DNA of 64,000 nt from Bacillus sp. es.034 (GTDB taxonomy: Bacteria; Bacillota; Bacilli; Bacillales; Bacillaceae_B), in NCBI RefSeq assembly GCF_002563655.1, contig NZ_PDIY01000001.1, positions 310,001 to 374,000 of the forward strand. The letters run 5' to 3'. Every line of letters starts with the position of its first letter. Position 1 is the stretch's first letter. The translations under genes were made by a program, and so were the position numbers. The notes under the pieces are model-generated. The model searched no databases. It was not told where the DNA came from and saw nothing but the letters and a program-made list of their open reading frames with translations. Shown piece after piece: positions 1 to 7,577 of this stretch.

Positions 1-512
1 CCCACAGAAATGATAAGGATCAATAAGAGATTCGTGGTGAGTCCTCCGACATAGCCGTATAGGATATTAGCCGAAAATAACGTAATGATGGCGAGGACAA
101 TGCTTCCCGAAAGAAGCGTGATCGATAATTTACGCTGATCCCGGCTGAACCTTTCACCAAGCGCATACATCACGATACTGATCACACCACCCGTCAACAC
201 CCGGAACCCCGGTGAGACCCAGCCGTTTTGGGAAGCAGCCATGAATCCCCAAATGCTTCCTATTAATAAAACGAACAAGAATACTTTCGGGAGCCAGCGT
301 TCGACGGAGAAATCAAATGGTTCCTTTTCCATGATGGGTTGTGCTGATTCAGCAGGAATCGGTTTTTCAGGTTCTGTGTGGACCTCTGCTTTTTGGATGA
401 CGCTTGATTCGTTTTCACTTTTTGCCTGAATCAACTGCCGTTTCACGAGATAAAGCTCTTTTTCCAGAAAGTTGATTTTTTGTTCCAACCTCTTCAGTTC
501 TTCCTTTTCCAT
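1..512 (-). CDS. DUF2339-type multi-TM membrane protein (3' part missing)
   Basis: The reading frame is open from an ATG at 512 to the left edge, so only the first 170 residues are seen. GAAGGAGG lies about 8 bases before the ATG and fixes the start. The N-terminus is a charged helix likely to form a coiled coil (MEKEELKRLEQKINFLEKEL), followed by a Glu/Pro-rich linker to about residue 70. At least three hydrophobic helices follow, one holding GSIWGFMAASQNGW. This order, coiled coil then many TM segments, is typical of DUF2339 proteins, whose function is unknown. The family assignment rests on architecture and general resemblance only. The gene is monocistronic as far as can be seen. Confidence 0.6.
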   Translation of the reverse strand, partial: MEKEELKRLEQKINFLEKELYLVKRQLIQAKSENESSVIQKAEVHTEPEKPIPAESAQPIMEKEPFDFSVERWLPKVFLFVLLIGSIWGFMAASQNGWVSPGFRVLTGGVISIVMYALGERFSRDQRKLSITLLSGSIVLAIITLFSANILYGYVGGLTTNLLLILIISV

Positions 513-584
513 ATTTCCACCCCCCTCCTTCTATTTATACAGGAATAATGGAATATTTTCCTATATTTTTTTGCGAGCCACGAT

Positions 585-622
585 AAAAAAACTCCACCCT
601 ATAAGTGAAGCAGGTGGAGTTT
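585..622 (-). terminator. Rho-independent terminator of the YitT-family gene
   Basis: On the minus strand the stem AAACTCCACC pairs with GGTGGAGTTT across a 14-base loop and is followed by a T-run. It lies just past the stop codon at 628. Confidence 0.8.
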
Positions 623-627
623 CGTTT

Positions 628-1479
628 CTATGCTAATCGTTTAAAGTTTTGTCCAAGGATTTCGTTCATTGTGTGAACCGTGATGAACGCACGATTATCG
701 ACCTGGGTGATGAAGCCTTTCAGCTTGGAGAAGTCCTTGCGTCCAAGGATGGTCGTGATGACTTCCTTTTCATCGGACGTGAACGCTCCCGTTGCCGTAT
801 GGATCGTCGCCCCTTTTCCAAGTTCGTGGACGATGTACGACTTGATCTCATCACTGTAGCGGCTGATGATCACAATCTCTTTATTTGAATTGAACTGCTG
901 CAGTGCATAATCGATGACCAATCCGTTCAGGATGACACCGAAGAATGCATACATTCCGACTTGCGGTCCGAATAGTACGGCTGAGGACGTGGCGATGGAT
1001 AAATCCGCCAATAATACGCCTCGGCCAACATCTATATTGAAGTATTTATTAAAGATCAGGGCCACGATATCCGTTCCACCCGTTGATGCCTGCTGGTTGA
1101 ACACAATCGCCATACCGATTGCGGCAATGCACTGACCAATGATCAGTTGAATCAAGATATCATCACTTAATGGTGCACTCATCGGAGCAACTGTCTCAAG
1201 TAGCCAGACATAGAATGAAAGGGCGAAACTCGCGTAAATCGTTTTCGCACCGAAATTAAAACCAAGAAATATCACACCGACGATAAATAGAATGATATTG
1301 ATGATAATCATGAACAGCCCAAGGGAGATCCCTGGGAACAGATCGTTCATGATGATCGACAATCCACTGACTCCCCCTGTCGCTAAATTATTAGGCGATA
1401 AGAAAAAATGGACATTCACCGAAACAAGAAATGCCCCGAGATTCATCATTAGGAAGGAAAATATTCTTTGTCGCATCAC
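628..1479 (-). CDS. YitT family membrane protein (DUF161/DUF2179)
   Basis: This 283-residue protein has five or six hydrophobic helices in its first 200 residues, including the family pattern NNLATGGVSGLS near residue 30 and QASTGGTDIVA near 130. A soluble C-terminal DUF2179 domain follows (about 215-275, with GRKDFSKLKGFITQVD). B. subtilis carries several paralogues (YitT, YpjC, YvjA, YqfU); the substrate is not known. The frame can begin at GTG 1479 or at the next codon, ATG 1476. AGGAGG at 1485-1490 is 5 bases from the GTG and 8 from the ATG, so ATG 1476 is slightly favoured. It is a single-gene unit with its own terminator. Confidence 0.85.
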   Translation of the reverse strand: MMRQRIFSFLMMNLGAFLVSVNVHFFLSPNNLATGGVSGLSIIMNDLFPGISLGLFMIIINIILFIVGVIFLGFNFGAKTIYASFALSFYVWLLETVAPMSAPLSDDILIQLIIGQCIAAIGMAIVFNQQASTGGTDIVALIFNKYFNIDVGRGVLLADLSIATSSAVLFGPQVGMYAFFGVILNGLVIDYALQQFNSNKEIVIISRYSDEIKSYIVHELGKGATIHTATGAFTSDEKEVITTILGRKDFSKLKGFITQVDNRAFITVHTMNEILGQNFKRLA

Positions 1480-1726
1480 CGCAACCTCCTTTTTCTTTAA
1501 AATTTATTTTGGTTTTCCGTAAATAGTTGAACAACGGGATTATAAAGCCCATGAAGCCCCCTTGTAAAGGGAATCCGGCTAAAAAAATAAGGTTTAATAA
1601 TTGTGAAAATTGAAAGGGTTTGCAGATGTGATGAGGACAAGGATCAGGTTTACAGACTTTTTTTCTGGGTAAGGGGCAGATTTCAGCTTATTAAAAATAA
1701 GCTCCCTTCAAAGACACTGTAACAAA

Positions 1727-1758
1727 CGCAAAAAAACGATCCCTTTTCAGGAATCGTT
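1727..1758 (-). terminator. Terminator of queF
   Basis: On the minus strand AACGATTCC pairs with GGGATCGTT across a short loop, then a run of T. It lies directly after the queF stop at 1767. The 220 bases from here to the YitT gene hold only a weak AGCTTATT/AATAAGCT hairpin (about 1685-1703) and no gene that I can support. Confidence 0.85.
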
Positions 1759-1766
1759 CTTACACT

Positions 1767-2264
1767 TTATCGATTATCAATTTTCTCCGGATACAAATCA
1801 TGGTTCATCAGGCGGTGGTCTGCCATCGTCTCATATTTCGTACCTGGCTTCCCATAGTTGCAGTATGGATCGATGCTGATCCCTCCACGCGGGGTGAATT
1901 TCCCCCATACTTCGATATAACGTGGATCCATCAATTCGATAAGATCGTTCATAATGATGTTCATACAGTCTTCATGGAAATCACCGTGATTACGGAAGCT
2001 GAACAGATAGAGCTTGAGAGATTTACTTTCCACCATCTTTTCACCAGGGATGTAGCTGATATAGATGGTAGCAAAATCCGGCTGGCCTGTTTTCGGACAG
2101 AGACTTGTGAATTCAGGACAGTTGAATTTCACAAAATAATCCCGGTTCGGATGCTTATTGTCGAATGCTTCCAAGATGTGTGGAGCATACTCGAATAAGT
2201 AATTTGTCCCTTGATTCCCTAATAATGATAAATCTGTTAAATCTTCGTCTTTTCTTCCTGACAT
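1767..2264 (-). CDS. queF: NADPH-dependent 7-cyano-7-deazaguanine (preQ0) reductase
   Basis: QueF reduces the nitrile of preQ0 to preQ1, the last free-base step of queuosine biosynthesis. The 165-residue length fits the short, unimodular Bacillus type. The catalytic Cys56 sits in [13 protein letters not shown], with the conserved acid Asp63; the QueF signature ESKSLKLY with Glu79 follows. The start is the ATG at 2264 behind AGGGGAGGA. In B. subtilis queF is the last gene of queCDEF; here it stands alone. Its 5' leader carries a preQ1 aptamer, so the enzyme's own product probably represses it. The family call is secure. Confidence 0.96.
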   Translation of the reverse strand: MSGRKDEDLTDLSLLGNQGTNYLFEYAPHILEAFDNKHPNRDYFVKFNCPEFTSLCPKTGQPDFATIYISYIPGEKMVESKSLKLYLFSFRNHGDFHEDCMNIIMNDLIELMDPRYIEVWGKFTPRGGISIDPYCNYGKPGTKYETMADHRLMNHDLYPEKIDNR

Positions 2265-2271
2265 GTAAAAA

Positions 2272-2315
2272 TCCTCCCCTTCAGAGTGCCTCGAATGAAG
2301 GAGGACATAGCATTA
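2272..2315 (-). promoter_or_regulatory. queF expression platform: SD-sequestering hairpin and anti-aptamer
   Basis: In the queF leader RNA, TCCTCCTTCA (2305-2296) can pair with TGAAGGGGAGGA (2283-2272). The second strand is the queF Shine-Dalgarno sequence, so the hairpin would block ribosome binding. Directly upstream, TAATGCTATG (2315-2306) is a perfect 10-base complement of CATAGCATTA inside the preQ1 aptamer (2450-2441). The two pairings touch at the TCC, so pairing with the aptamer may compete with the SD hairpin. The pairings are read from sequence; the switching model is inference. No T-run terminator lies between aptamer and gene, which favours translational control. Confidence 0.6.
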
Positions 2316-2421
2316 GCCTAAGAATCGACATAACAGGCAGGTAAATTGAAAAAATTGTTATATCCTGTTATGCTAAAAGGATAACATGTTTAAGATAATC
2401 TCATGCTAGATTCATAGAACC

Positions 2422-2457
2422 ATAGTTTTTTATAGAGGGTTAATGCTATGAACCTCT
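2422..2457 (-). ncRNA. preQ1 class I riboswitch aptamer upstream of queF
   Basis: Read on the minus strand, AGAGGTTC starts the element and pairs in part with ACCCTCT to form the P1 stem. The A-rich tail AAAAAACTA follows, as in the H-type pseudoknot of class I preQ1 aptamers. The core TAGCA between the strands also fits. The aptamer lies about 160 bases upstream of queF on the same strand, the expected gene. The match of sequence, spacing and target makes this call strong although no covariance search was run. Confidence 0.9.
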
Positions 2458-2610
2458 CTCAGGTACTTGAGCGATAATTAGTGTTACAGAGGTTATATTA
2501 AATAAGAATTTTGGGAAAGTCAATCCTATTATAGATTGAAATTTGCAGCAGGAATTTCGATTCTATCTATTTAATATAGTAATTGGTATTTTTGCTGGGA
2601 GTGATTAGAA

Positions 2611-3261
2611 ATGAATCAGCTGGTCAAGGCTTTCACCAAGTCTATTCTCGCAGGAGACGTGCATTCATTACTGGAACTGCACTCGTCTTCCATTCATTCA
2701 AAGATGGATAATTTCACTTTTTACGAGAAAATCATTAAACCATCCATGTATAGAATTGGTGACCTTTGGGAGAAAAATCAAATAACCGTTGCAGATGAAC
2801 ATTTAGCCACTGCAACCCTTAAATATTTACTTGCTACTGTTTTTACCCATCAAGAAGCTTTAGAAAACCAACCTAAAGCTCTTTTATTTTGCATTGAGGG
2901 TGAGCATCACAGTTTGGGACTGGAGCTTGCGAACGAAGTATTCAAGGAAAAGCAATGGAATACCCGTTACTTGGGCGCCGACGTCCCTGTCAAAGATGCG
3001 TTAACCTTCATTAGCGCCTGGAAACCCCATGCCATTGGAATATCTATTGGCATGACGACGGAACTGACCCGATTAAAAGAGTGCATTGAAGAAATCAGGG
3101 TGCATCATCAGCAGATGGACATCCTCGTCGGTGGCAGACTCGTCTCCCACTACTCTCTTGATTTCTTGGAAAAATCAAAGGTGACAAGCTTTCATGACTT
3201 GTTGGAACTCAATGAGTATCTCAACGAAATGTCCAACGGGCTTGTTTACTTGAAGGGCTAA
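2611..3261 (+). CDS. Stand-alone cobalamin-binding sensor protein, CarH-like without HTH
   Basis: This 216-residue protein consists only of the light- or cobalamin-sensing half of CarH/LitR-type regulators. A four-helix cap domain (about 1-85) holds the motif W53-x9-E63-H64, which contacts adenosylcobalamin in CarH. The following Rossmann-like domain (about 88-210) has E98-x-H100-x-x-G103, whose His is the lower axial ligand, plus the later Ser (GISIGMT) and GG (LVGGR) positions. There is no MerR DNA-binding domain: the start at 2611 follows GGGAGTG directly. It heads an operon with a PAS protein and a carbonic anhydrase. It probably signals by protein contact; the output is unknown. Confidence 0.85.
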   Translation: MNQLVKAFTKSILAGDVHSLLELHSSSIHSKMDNFTFYEKIIKPSMYRIGDLWEKNQITVADEHLATATLKYLLATVFTHQEALENQPKALLFCIEGEHHSLGLELANEVFKEKQWNTRYLGADVPVKDALTFISAWKPHAIGISIGMTTELTRLKECIEEIRVHHQQMDILVGGRLVSHYSLDFLEKSKVTSFHDLLELNEYLNEMSNGLVYLKG

Positions 3262-3290
3262 CTCCTTAATCACATGCAGCCGATAATAAG

Positions 3291-3352
3291 AGGTTCTGGT
3301 ATTCGTACCATTCGTCTTGATTTACGAGACGCAAGAGTGACGTCCGGAACCT
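3291..3352 (+). other. Structured intergenic RNA candidate
   Basis: In the 110-base gap before the PAS gene, AGGTTCTGG (3291-3299) pairs with CCGGAACCT (3344-3352, one G-U). Inside lie a perfect GGTA-TTCG-TACC tetraloop hairpin (3298-3309), which shares two bases with the outer stem, and CGTCT/AGACG (3313-3331). No T-run follows; the element ends just before the GGAG of the next gene. It may tune translation of the downstream gene. It does not match a riboswitch class that I recognise. Confidence 0.4.
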
Positions 3353-3371
3353 TTCTCTAAGGAGTGATCAT

Positions 3372-3869
3372 GTGGAAAATTTACACTTATGCCCTATTCC
3401 ATATCTATTGCTGGATAGGCAGTTTAACTTAATAGATGCTTCAAATACCGGCTATAATTTCTTGATGCCCGGCGAAAACTTCATGAGCATCGTGGAAGAA
3501 GAAAGTTCACCAAAGTTTGCCCGGATCATCCACAAACATCCAAAAGGCGAAATGGAGCTGAATGTAAAGAAAAACGATACGTTTGAACTATTCGATATCT
3601 CCTTCCAGTTCTCAGAAGTTCAGCAGTATTACCATGTCGTCCTGATTGCCAAGGATCTTCAATACAAAAAAGTATCAGAGCAGATGAACGGCTTGTTTGA
3701 TATGATGGGTAAATCCGCTTATTCAAGGAAAGAACCGAATCTCACCGAAGCACTGGCGAAAGTTTCTTCTCTATTTTTAAAGCTTTCCAATACATCTGAT
3801 TGGAATCGGCAAGAAATTATGGATAAAATAAAAGAGATTGAACATCACATTCAAGAGAATGTGAAATAA
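3372..3869 (+). CDS. PAS-domain protein of the cobalamin-sensor operon
   Basis: The 165-residue protein begins at GTG 3372, 8 bases after AAGGAG; the overlapping ATG at 3370 reads into a stop after 20 codons. Residues about 5-95 look like a PAS fold (CPIPYLLLDRQFNLIDAS at the start, ISFQFSEVQQYYHVVLIAKD at the end). The rest is charged helix, probably a dimerising coiled coil. There is no kinase, HTH or GGDEF output domain. It follows the cobalamin sensor and precedes the carbonic anhydrase by 23 bases, so the three are probably co-transcribed. A role as signalling partner of the sensor is inference. Confidence 0.65.
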   Translation: MENLHLCPIPYLLLDRQFNLIDASNTGYNFLMPGENFMSIVEEESSPKFARIIHKHPKGEMELNVKKNDTFELFDISFQFSEVQQYYHVVLIAKDLQYKKVSEQMNGLFDMMGKSAYSRKEPNLTEALAKVSSLFLKLSNTSDWNRQEIMDKIKEIEHHIQENVK

Positions 3870-3892
3870 CCATTTGTAATAGGAGAGACGAT

Positions 3893-4450
3893 ATGACTTT
3901 ATTAACGAACATACTTGATTACAACCAGCAATTTGTAGAAGAACAATCGTATGAAGAATACCGGACCACCAAGTTTCCGGACAAACGCTTAGTGATTCTT
4001 ACCTGTATGGACACTCGTTTAGTAGAGCTGCTCCCTAAATCCATGAACATCAAAAACGGAGATGTAAAAGTCGTCAAAAATGCAGGCGCCATCGTAAGCC
4101 ACCCATTCGGAAGCATCATGCGCAGCCTGCTTGTGGCAGTCTACGAACTGCAGGCGGATGAAGTTATTGTCATCGGTCACCACGACTGCGGCATGAGCGC
4201 CATCAACAGCGACAGTATCCTTGATAAAATGAAGGAACGCGGCATTTCGGAAGAAACACTCGATACCGTCAACTACTCCGGAATCGACCTGCACGACTGG
4301 CTGAAAGGCTTCAGCTCCGTACAGGAAAGCGTCGCCCACAGCGTCGACATGATCAAGAACCATCCATTGATGGACAAAAACATCCCCGTTCACGGACTTG
4401 TCATCAGCCCTGAAACAGGGAAACTGGATCTTGTAGTAGAAGGGTACTAA
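3893..4450 (+). CDS. Beta-class carbonic anhydrase
   Basis: The enzyme interconverts CO2 and bicarbonate in the cytoplasm. The zinc ligands of the beta class are visible: Cys38 in CMDTR, and His96 and Cys99 in GHHDCGM; the Asp40-Arg42 dyad is intact. At 185 residues it matches the short YtiB-like proteins of Bacillus. The ATG lies 8 bases after AGGAGA. It is the last gene of the operon with the cobalamin sensor and PAS protein and is followed by a strong terminator. The pairing with a putative light or cobalamin sensor is unusual and unexplained. Confidence 0.92.
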   Translation: MTLLTNILDYNQQFVEEQSYEEYRTTKFPDKRLVILTCMDTRLVELLPKSMNIKNGDVKVVKNAGAIVSHPFGSIMRSLLVAVYELQADEVIVIGHHDCGMSAINSDSILDKMKERGISEETLDTVNYSGIDLHDWLKGFSSVQESVAHSVDMIKNHPLMDKNIPVHGLVISPETGKLDLVVEGY

Positions 4451-4500
4451 GAAAGGCGGAGGCGGCTTGGTCTGGCCTGACAAGCATAACTTTCTAAAAA

Positions 4501-4534
4501 ACCATGGAAGCTAATTCGCTTTCATGGTTTTTTT
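4501..4534 (+). terminator. Terminator after the carbonic anhydrase operon
   Basis: ACCATGGAAGC pairs with GCTTTCATGGT across six bases, followed by TTTTTT. Confidence 0.9.
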
Positions 4535-4546
4535 ATATCCCTTGTG

Positions 4547-4634
4547 GAGGGACGGACCTGGAAAATCGGCAGCTAGCAGGCAATAAACACTGTCACGTCA
4601 ACATTTTCGAATTCAAATCAGAGGTCCGTCCCTC
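4547..4634. repeat. Dispersed GAGGGACGGACCT palindrome, copy 1
   Basis: The left arm GAGGGACGGACCT (4547-4559) and right arm AGGTCCGTCCCTC (4622-4634) form a perfect 13-bp inverted repeat around 62 bases of unrelated sequence. The right arm overlaps the last codons of the neighbouring cyclo-ligase-family gene and encodes its C-terminal residues RGTDL. Other copies lie at 9628, 11224, 27792 and 30556. Confidence 0.85.
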
Positions 4635-5340
4635 TTCTGAATCCCTTCAATTCTTTGAGGATCGGCATGTTTTCCATTTCGTCTCCGGTTACGTGTTCCC
4701 ATTGGATGCCTTGTGGTTTTGGATAGGGGGTGTTGGTTTCCTTGATTCCTTCTTCGGTGATGATCCAGTCGACTGCAAGATCATAGGAATCTCTTGGAAT
4801 GTCGTCCCCTACCAATTGTTCACTGTTTATCGTCGTAATGACCGGCACCGGTTTGTTTCCGATTTCCCTCAGGATGGCATATTCCCGGTCAGCGTATCCC
4901 TCTCCTTTTCCGAGTCTTCTTCCATCGGGATGAATGGCAACGGAACCCACCACGATGAGGTCAATACCTGGAATATCTGTCAAAGGCACCACTTTCCCGT
5001 ATGTATTCATATGCTTGATGCTCGCTGCTTTTCTTTCCTCTCCCCGTGGAACAGAATCAGGCTTGATCATGACAAACCCATCCTTCAACCTCGGTGTGGG
5101 AATAAGCAGCGTTTTACCGTCCTTGAGGATCGCTGCCCGGAGTGGAAGCTGCGGGGCATCGGGATTCACTTTCACCACACTGGCAGTCTTATAGATATCC
5201 ATGCTCTGAACGAATGATGCCGCTTTTTCAGCCCCTTTGAAATTCGGGATCCTTCCCGTTAATGGAAATGGAAACCCGCCCAACTTCTTTTCTGTCAGCG
5301 CATTCCATACTTTATGCCTGATTTCATCTTTCTCACTCAT
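4618..5340 (-). CDS. 5-formyltetrahydrofolate cyclo-ligase family protein
   Basis: The family signature LGKGEGYADRE (about residues 143-153) binds the phosphate of ATP in 5-formyl-THF cyclo-ligases. At 240 residues the protein is longer than the canonical Bacillus YqgN enzyme (about 190) and resembles the MTHFS-domain-like subgroup, so the true substrate is uncertain. The ATG at 5340 is followed by a normal helical N-terminus. The stop codon falls inside a dispersed GAGGGACGGACC repeat, which encodes the last five residues. It converges on the carbonic anhydrase operon. Confidence 0.75.
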   Translation of the reverse strand: MSEKDEIRHKVWNALTEKKLGGFPFPLTGRIPNFKGAEKAASFVQSMDIYKTASVVKVNPDAPQLPLRAAILKDGKTLLIPTPRLKDGFVMIKPDSVPRGEERKAASIKHMNTYGKVVPLTDIPGIDLIVVGSVAIHPDGRRLGKGEGYADREYAILREIGNKPVPVITTINSEQLVGDDIPRDSYDLAVDWIITEEGIKETNTPYPKPQGIQWEHVTGDEMENMPILKELKGFRRGTDL

Positions 5341-5439
5341 ACTTTTTTCTCCCCCTTTTTCAAAAAAAATCTGGAAACAGGTACTATTTTACTATAAAAT
5401 GAAATCTGTTCAAAATTACCTAATATGGAGGTGAATAAC

Positions 5440-5892
5440 ATGTCAATTTACGGTTTATTGGTTCTTGTCCATATTATTGCAGCGGTCGCCGGCCTTGGCG
5501 CAAGCTTCTCAATGCCTGTCGTGATGAGAACACCAGAAACGTCACATCAGGCAAAATTCTCTTTAGATCTCAGCAAAAAGATCGAGACCTTTGCAAAAGT
5601 GGGCAGTATTGTCCTACTTATCACCGGTCTGATTATGGGTATCATCAACCCGTATCTATTTAAAACCGGCTGGTACATTGCTTCCATCGTGATTTACGTC
5701 GGTGTCCAGTTCATCGTTGCCGGTATCATGCCGAAAAAAGTAAAGCAGATGGCCGAAATCATCCACAGCCATGAAGGTGAAGATGTCCCTGAATCTTACG
5801 GAAAAATCAACTCAGAATTAAAACCTTACAACATCATTATACATAGTGCCGCTATTATTCTTATTATCTTAATGTCTATCAAACCGTTTTAA
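5440..5892 (+). CDS. DUF2269-like small integral membrane protein
   Basis: This 150-residue protein has four hydrophobic helices (about 3-25, 52-72, 78-98 and 128-148) and a short charged loop before the last one. The first helix carries LVHIIAAVAGLGASF, typical of DUF2269-type proteins. The frame also opens at 5425, but GGAGGTG overlaps those codons and lies 7 bases before the ATG at 5440, which is therefore the start. The function is unknown. It is a single gene with its own terminator. Confidence 0.65.
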   Translation: MSIYGLLVLVHIIAAVAGLGASFSMPVVMRTPETSHQAKFSLDLSKKIETFAKVGSIVLLITGLIMGIINPYLFKTGWYIASIVIYVGVQFIVAGIMPKKVKQMAEIIHSHEGEDVPESYGKINSELKPYNIIIHSAAIILIILMSIKPF

Positions 5893-5901
5893 TTTGAGTT
5901 T

Positions 5902-5932
5902 CCAGCCTGCATTTTTTGCAGGCTGGTTTTTC
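5902..5932 (+). terminator. Terminator of the DUF2269-like gene
   Basis: CCAGCCTGCA pairs with TGCAGGCTGG, followed by TTTTT. Confidence 0.92.
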
Positions 5933-6048
5933 CATTCCGTATAGGCTGTTCTTTTCCCCTTGCCACTACTCCTTTCCATTTCATATTGAACCTCACCGTC
6001 ATGTTCTTCCCCATTCTTCATAAAATAGTGAATGGAAGGAGGAATTGG

Positions 6049-6492
6049 ATGAAGGTATTTCGTGCTCGCCTTTCAGACTTGGAAGGCCTTGTGGAACTTT
6101 TTAATGATTATCGCATGTTTTATCATCAGAAGTCGGATCTCCTTGGAGCGAGGCAGTATCTTGAAAAACGCCTATCACATGATGAATCTGTGGTCTTTGT
6201 CGCCATTCACGATGAAGAATATGCAGGATTCACCCAGCTGTACCCTTCTTTCTCCTCCGTTTATATGGAACGGATCTGGAAGCTGAATGACCTTTATGTT
6301 TCCCAAAAAGCTCGCAGACTGGGTGCCGGACAGATGCTATTAGACGCTGCGAAGGAACATGCGGTTCAAACCAATGCAAAATCAGTTATTTTGGAAACTG
6401 ACCTGGACAATGTTCAGGCTCAGGCATTGTATGAGAAGAATGGTTATGTAAAAGAGGAAACGGTGTATTTCTATACCCTGAACCTAAAATAA
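6049..6492 (+). CDS. GNAT family N-acetyltransferase
   Basis: The start is the ATG at 6049, 6 bases after GGAAGGAGG; the upstream in-frame ATG at 5986 has no ribosome site. The 147-residue protein spans one GNAT domain. The acetyl-CoA pyrophosphate loop is visible in ARRLGAGQMLLDAA (about 88-101), then the usual strand VILETD and the C-terminal ALYEKNGYVKEE. The acceptor substrate cannot be told from sequence. It converges on the phospholipase A2-like gene, and the two share a terminator. Confidence 0.9.
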   Translation: MKVFRARLSDLEGLVELFNDYRMFYHQKSDLLGARQYLEKRLSHDESVVFVAIHDEEYAGFTQLYPSFSSVYMERIWKLNDLYVSQKARRLGAGQMLLDAAKEHAVQTNAKSVILETDLDNVQAQALYEKNGYVKEETVYFYTLNLK

Positions 6493-6513
6493 TTGAGTTT
6501 CTTCCAAAAAGAA

Positions 6514-6545
6514 AAGAAGGTCCAGTGAGCGCGACGGACCTTCTT
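6514..6545. terminator. Bidirectional terminator
   Basis: AAGAAGGTCC pairs with GGACCTTCTT across a 12-base loop, between the stops of two convergent genes. Confidence 0.75.
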
Positions 6546-6550
6546 ACATA

Positions 6551-6865
6551 TTATATCCAAGACCCCCTGCACCGGCCCCTCCCACATCGATTCCCCTGGC
6601 ACTTCACCCTCGTCTGCAGCTGCATGTATTGATAGAAAAGAAAAGCATGCCGCCCTTTTCGTGTATGGGGATTGATTTCACCCTCCAGTTTCTTCATGAA
6701 CATCCGATCACACTCACATGTCGGGCCATACCGGTCGTAGCAAAGGTCATGGGCTTTGCAGGCGGCGTCCACAGAATTGACGGGTGCCCCCGGTCCACTG
6801 CATCCAGGACCGCACCACTTGTATTCAGGGAAAATACATAGTTTCGGGCTGCCATTATTTCTCAT
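6551..6865 (-). CDS. Phospholipase A2-like small protein
   Basis: The 104-residue protein contains a compact PLA2 core: a calcium-loop-like CGPGCSGPG (about 18-26) and the active-site helix DAACKAHDLCYDRYG (33-47) with the His39-Asp40 pair. This layout is closest to the small PLA2 domains of bacterial and parvovirus VP1-type proteins. No signal peptide is visible, so it may be cytoplasmic or spore-associated. GGAGAGGAAG precedes ATG 6865; the upstream in-frame ATG at 6883 has no ribosome site. The C-terminus is basic and Cys-rich (KCQGNRCGRGRCRG). Lipase activity is inferred from the motif. Confidence 0.8.
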   Translation of the reverse strand: MRNNGSPKLCIFPEYKWCGPGCSGPGAPVNSVDAACKAHDLCYDRYGPTCECDRMFMKKLEGEINPHTRKGRHAFLFYQYMQLQTRVKCQGNRCGRGRCRGSWI

Positions 6866-7033
6866 CGTATTCTTCCTCTCCATTCATGATCTGCACATTG
6901 GTACGTTTTATTTCTCACCAAAAGGGAAATACACCTTATGAAAGATATTTACAATACTATACTGTATGAAATTTGAAGAGGTCGGGTTTGTCCTAACGCC
7001 TATTTGACAAAAACAACTTAGGAGGAATGAATA

Positions 7034-7534
7034 ATGGCTTTTCAATTAAAAGATAAGGTACCAAATTTCACGCTCCCCGCAGTTTCTGGTGAAACTTTCT
7101 CGTTTGAGGATCATCAGAAGGAACACCAAAGCTGGCATCTCATCGTGTTCTTCCGCGGATCATGGTGTCCGGTATGTCAGGAAGAATTAAGGGAGCTTCA
7201 AGCGAACAAAGAATACTTCGAAAAAGAAAATGTTCATTTACTGGCAATTTCAAGTGATAAGATGGCAGATTTACAGGAATTCGCGAACAAAGAAGATCTC
7301 ACTTTCCCTATATTAGCCGATGAAAAATTGGAGGCGATCAAAGCCTATGATGTCTTTTATCATGGAGAAGATGCTCCCTATGAAGATCACGGACAGCATG
7401 GAGAACCGGCCTATTTCCTTGTGAACGAAAAAGGACAAGCTATGTATCAACAGCGACAAACGAGTCCATTCGGTCGTCCCCATGCCAATGAGCTGCGTAA
7501 AATCGTGAAATATATTCAAAAGAACGTGAAGTAA
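7034..7534 (+). CDS. Peroxiredoxin-like thiol protein (AhpC/TSA family)
   Basis: The 166-residue thioredoxin fold has the redox centre FFRGSWCPVCQEEL with Cys45 and Cys48, between a typical N-terminal ANF-like segment (VPNFTLPAVSGETFSF) and the strand FPILAD. The CxxC arrangement suggests a peroxiredoxin-like or BCP-type enzyme reducing peroxides or protein disulfides. There is no signal peptide. The ATG follows TAGGAGG. It is a monocistronic gene with a strong terminator shared with the convergent kinase gene. Confidence 0.85.
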   Translation: MAFQLKDKVPNFTLPAVSGETFSFEDHQKEHQSWHLIVFFRGSWCPVCQEELRELQANKEYFEKENVHLLAISSDKMADLQEFANKEDLTFPILADEKLEAIKAYDVFYHGEDAPYEDHGQHGEPAYFLVNEKGQAMYQQRQTSPFGRPHANELRKIVKYIQKNVK

Positions 7535-7542
7535 GCAGCAAA

Positions 7543-7577
7543 GCCGGGTTGACGGAGGAGTCAACCCGGCTTTTTTT
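7543..7577. terminator. Bidirectional terminator
   Basis: GCCGGGTTGAC pairs perfectly with GTCAACCCGGC across six bases and is followed by TTTTTTT on the plus strand. Confidence 0.92.

Noticed and set aside
2300..2400. Transcription terminator in the queF leader
   Set aside because: The CATAACAGG/CCTGTTATG hairpin is perfect but has no T-run after it, so transcriptional attenuation is not supported.
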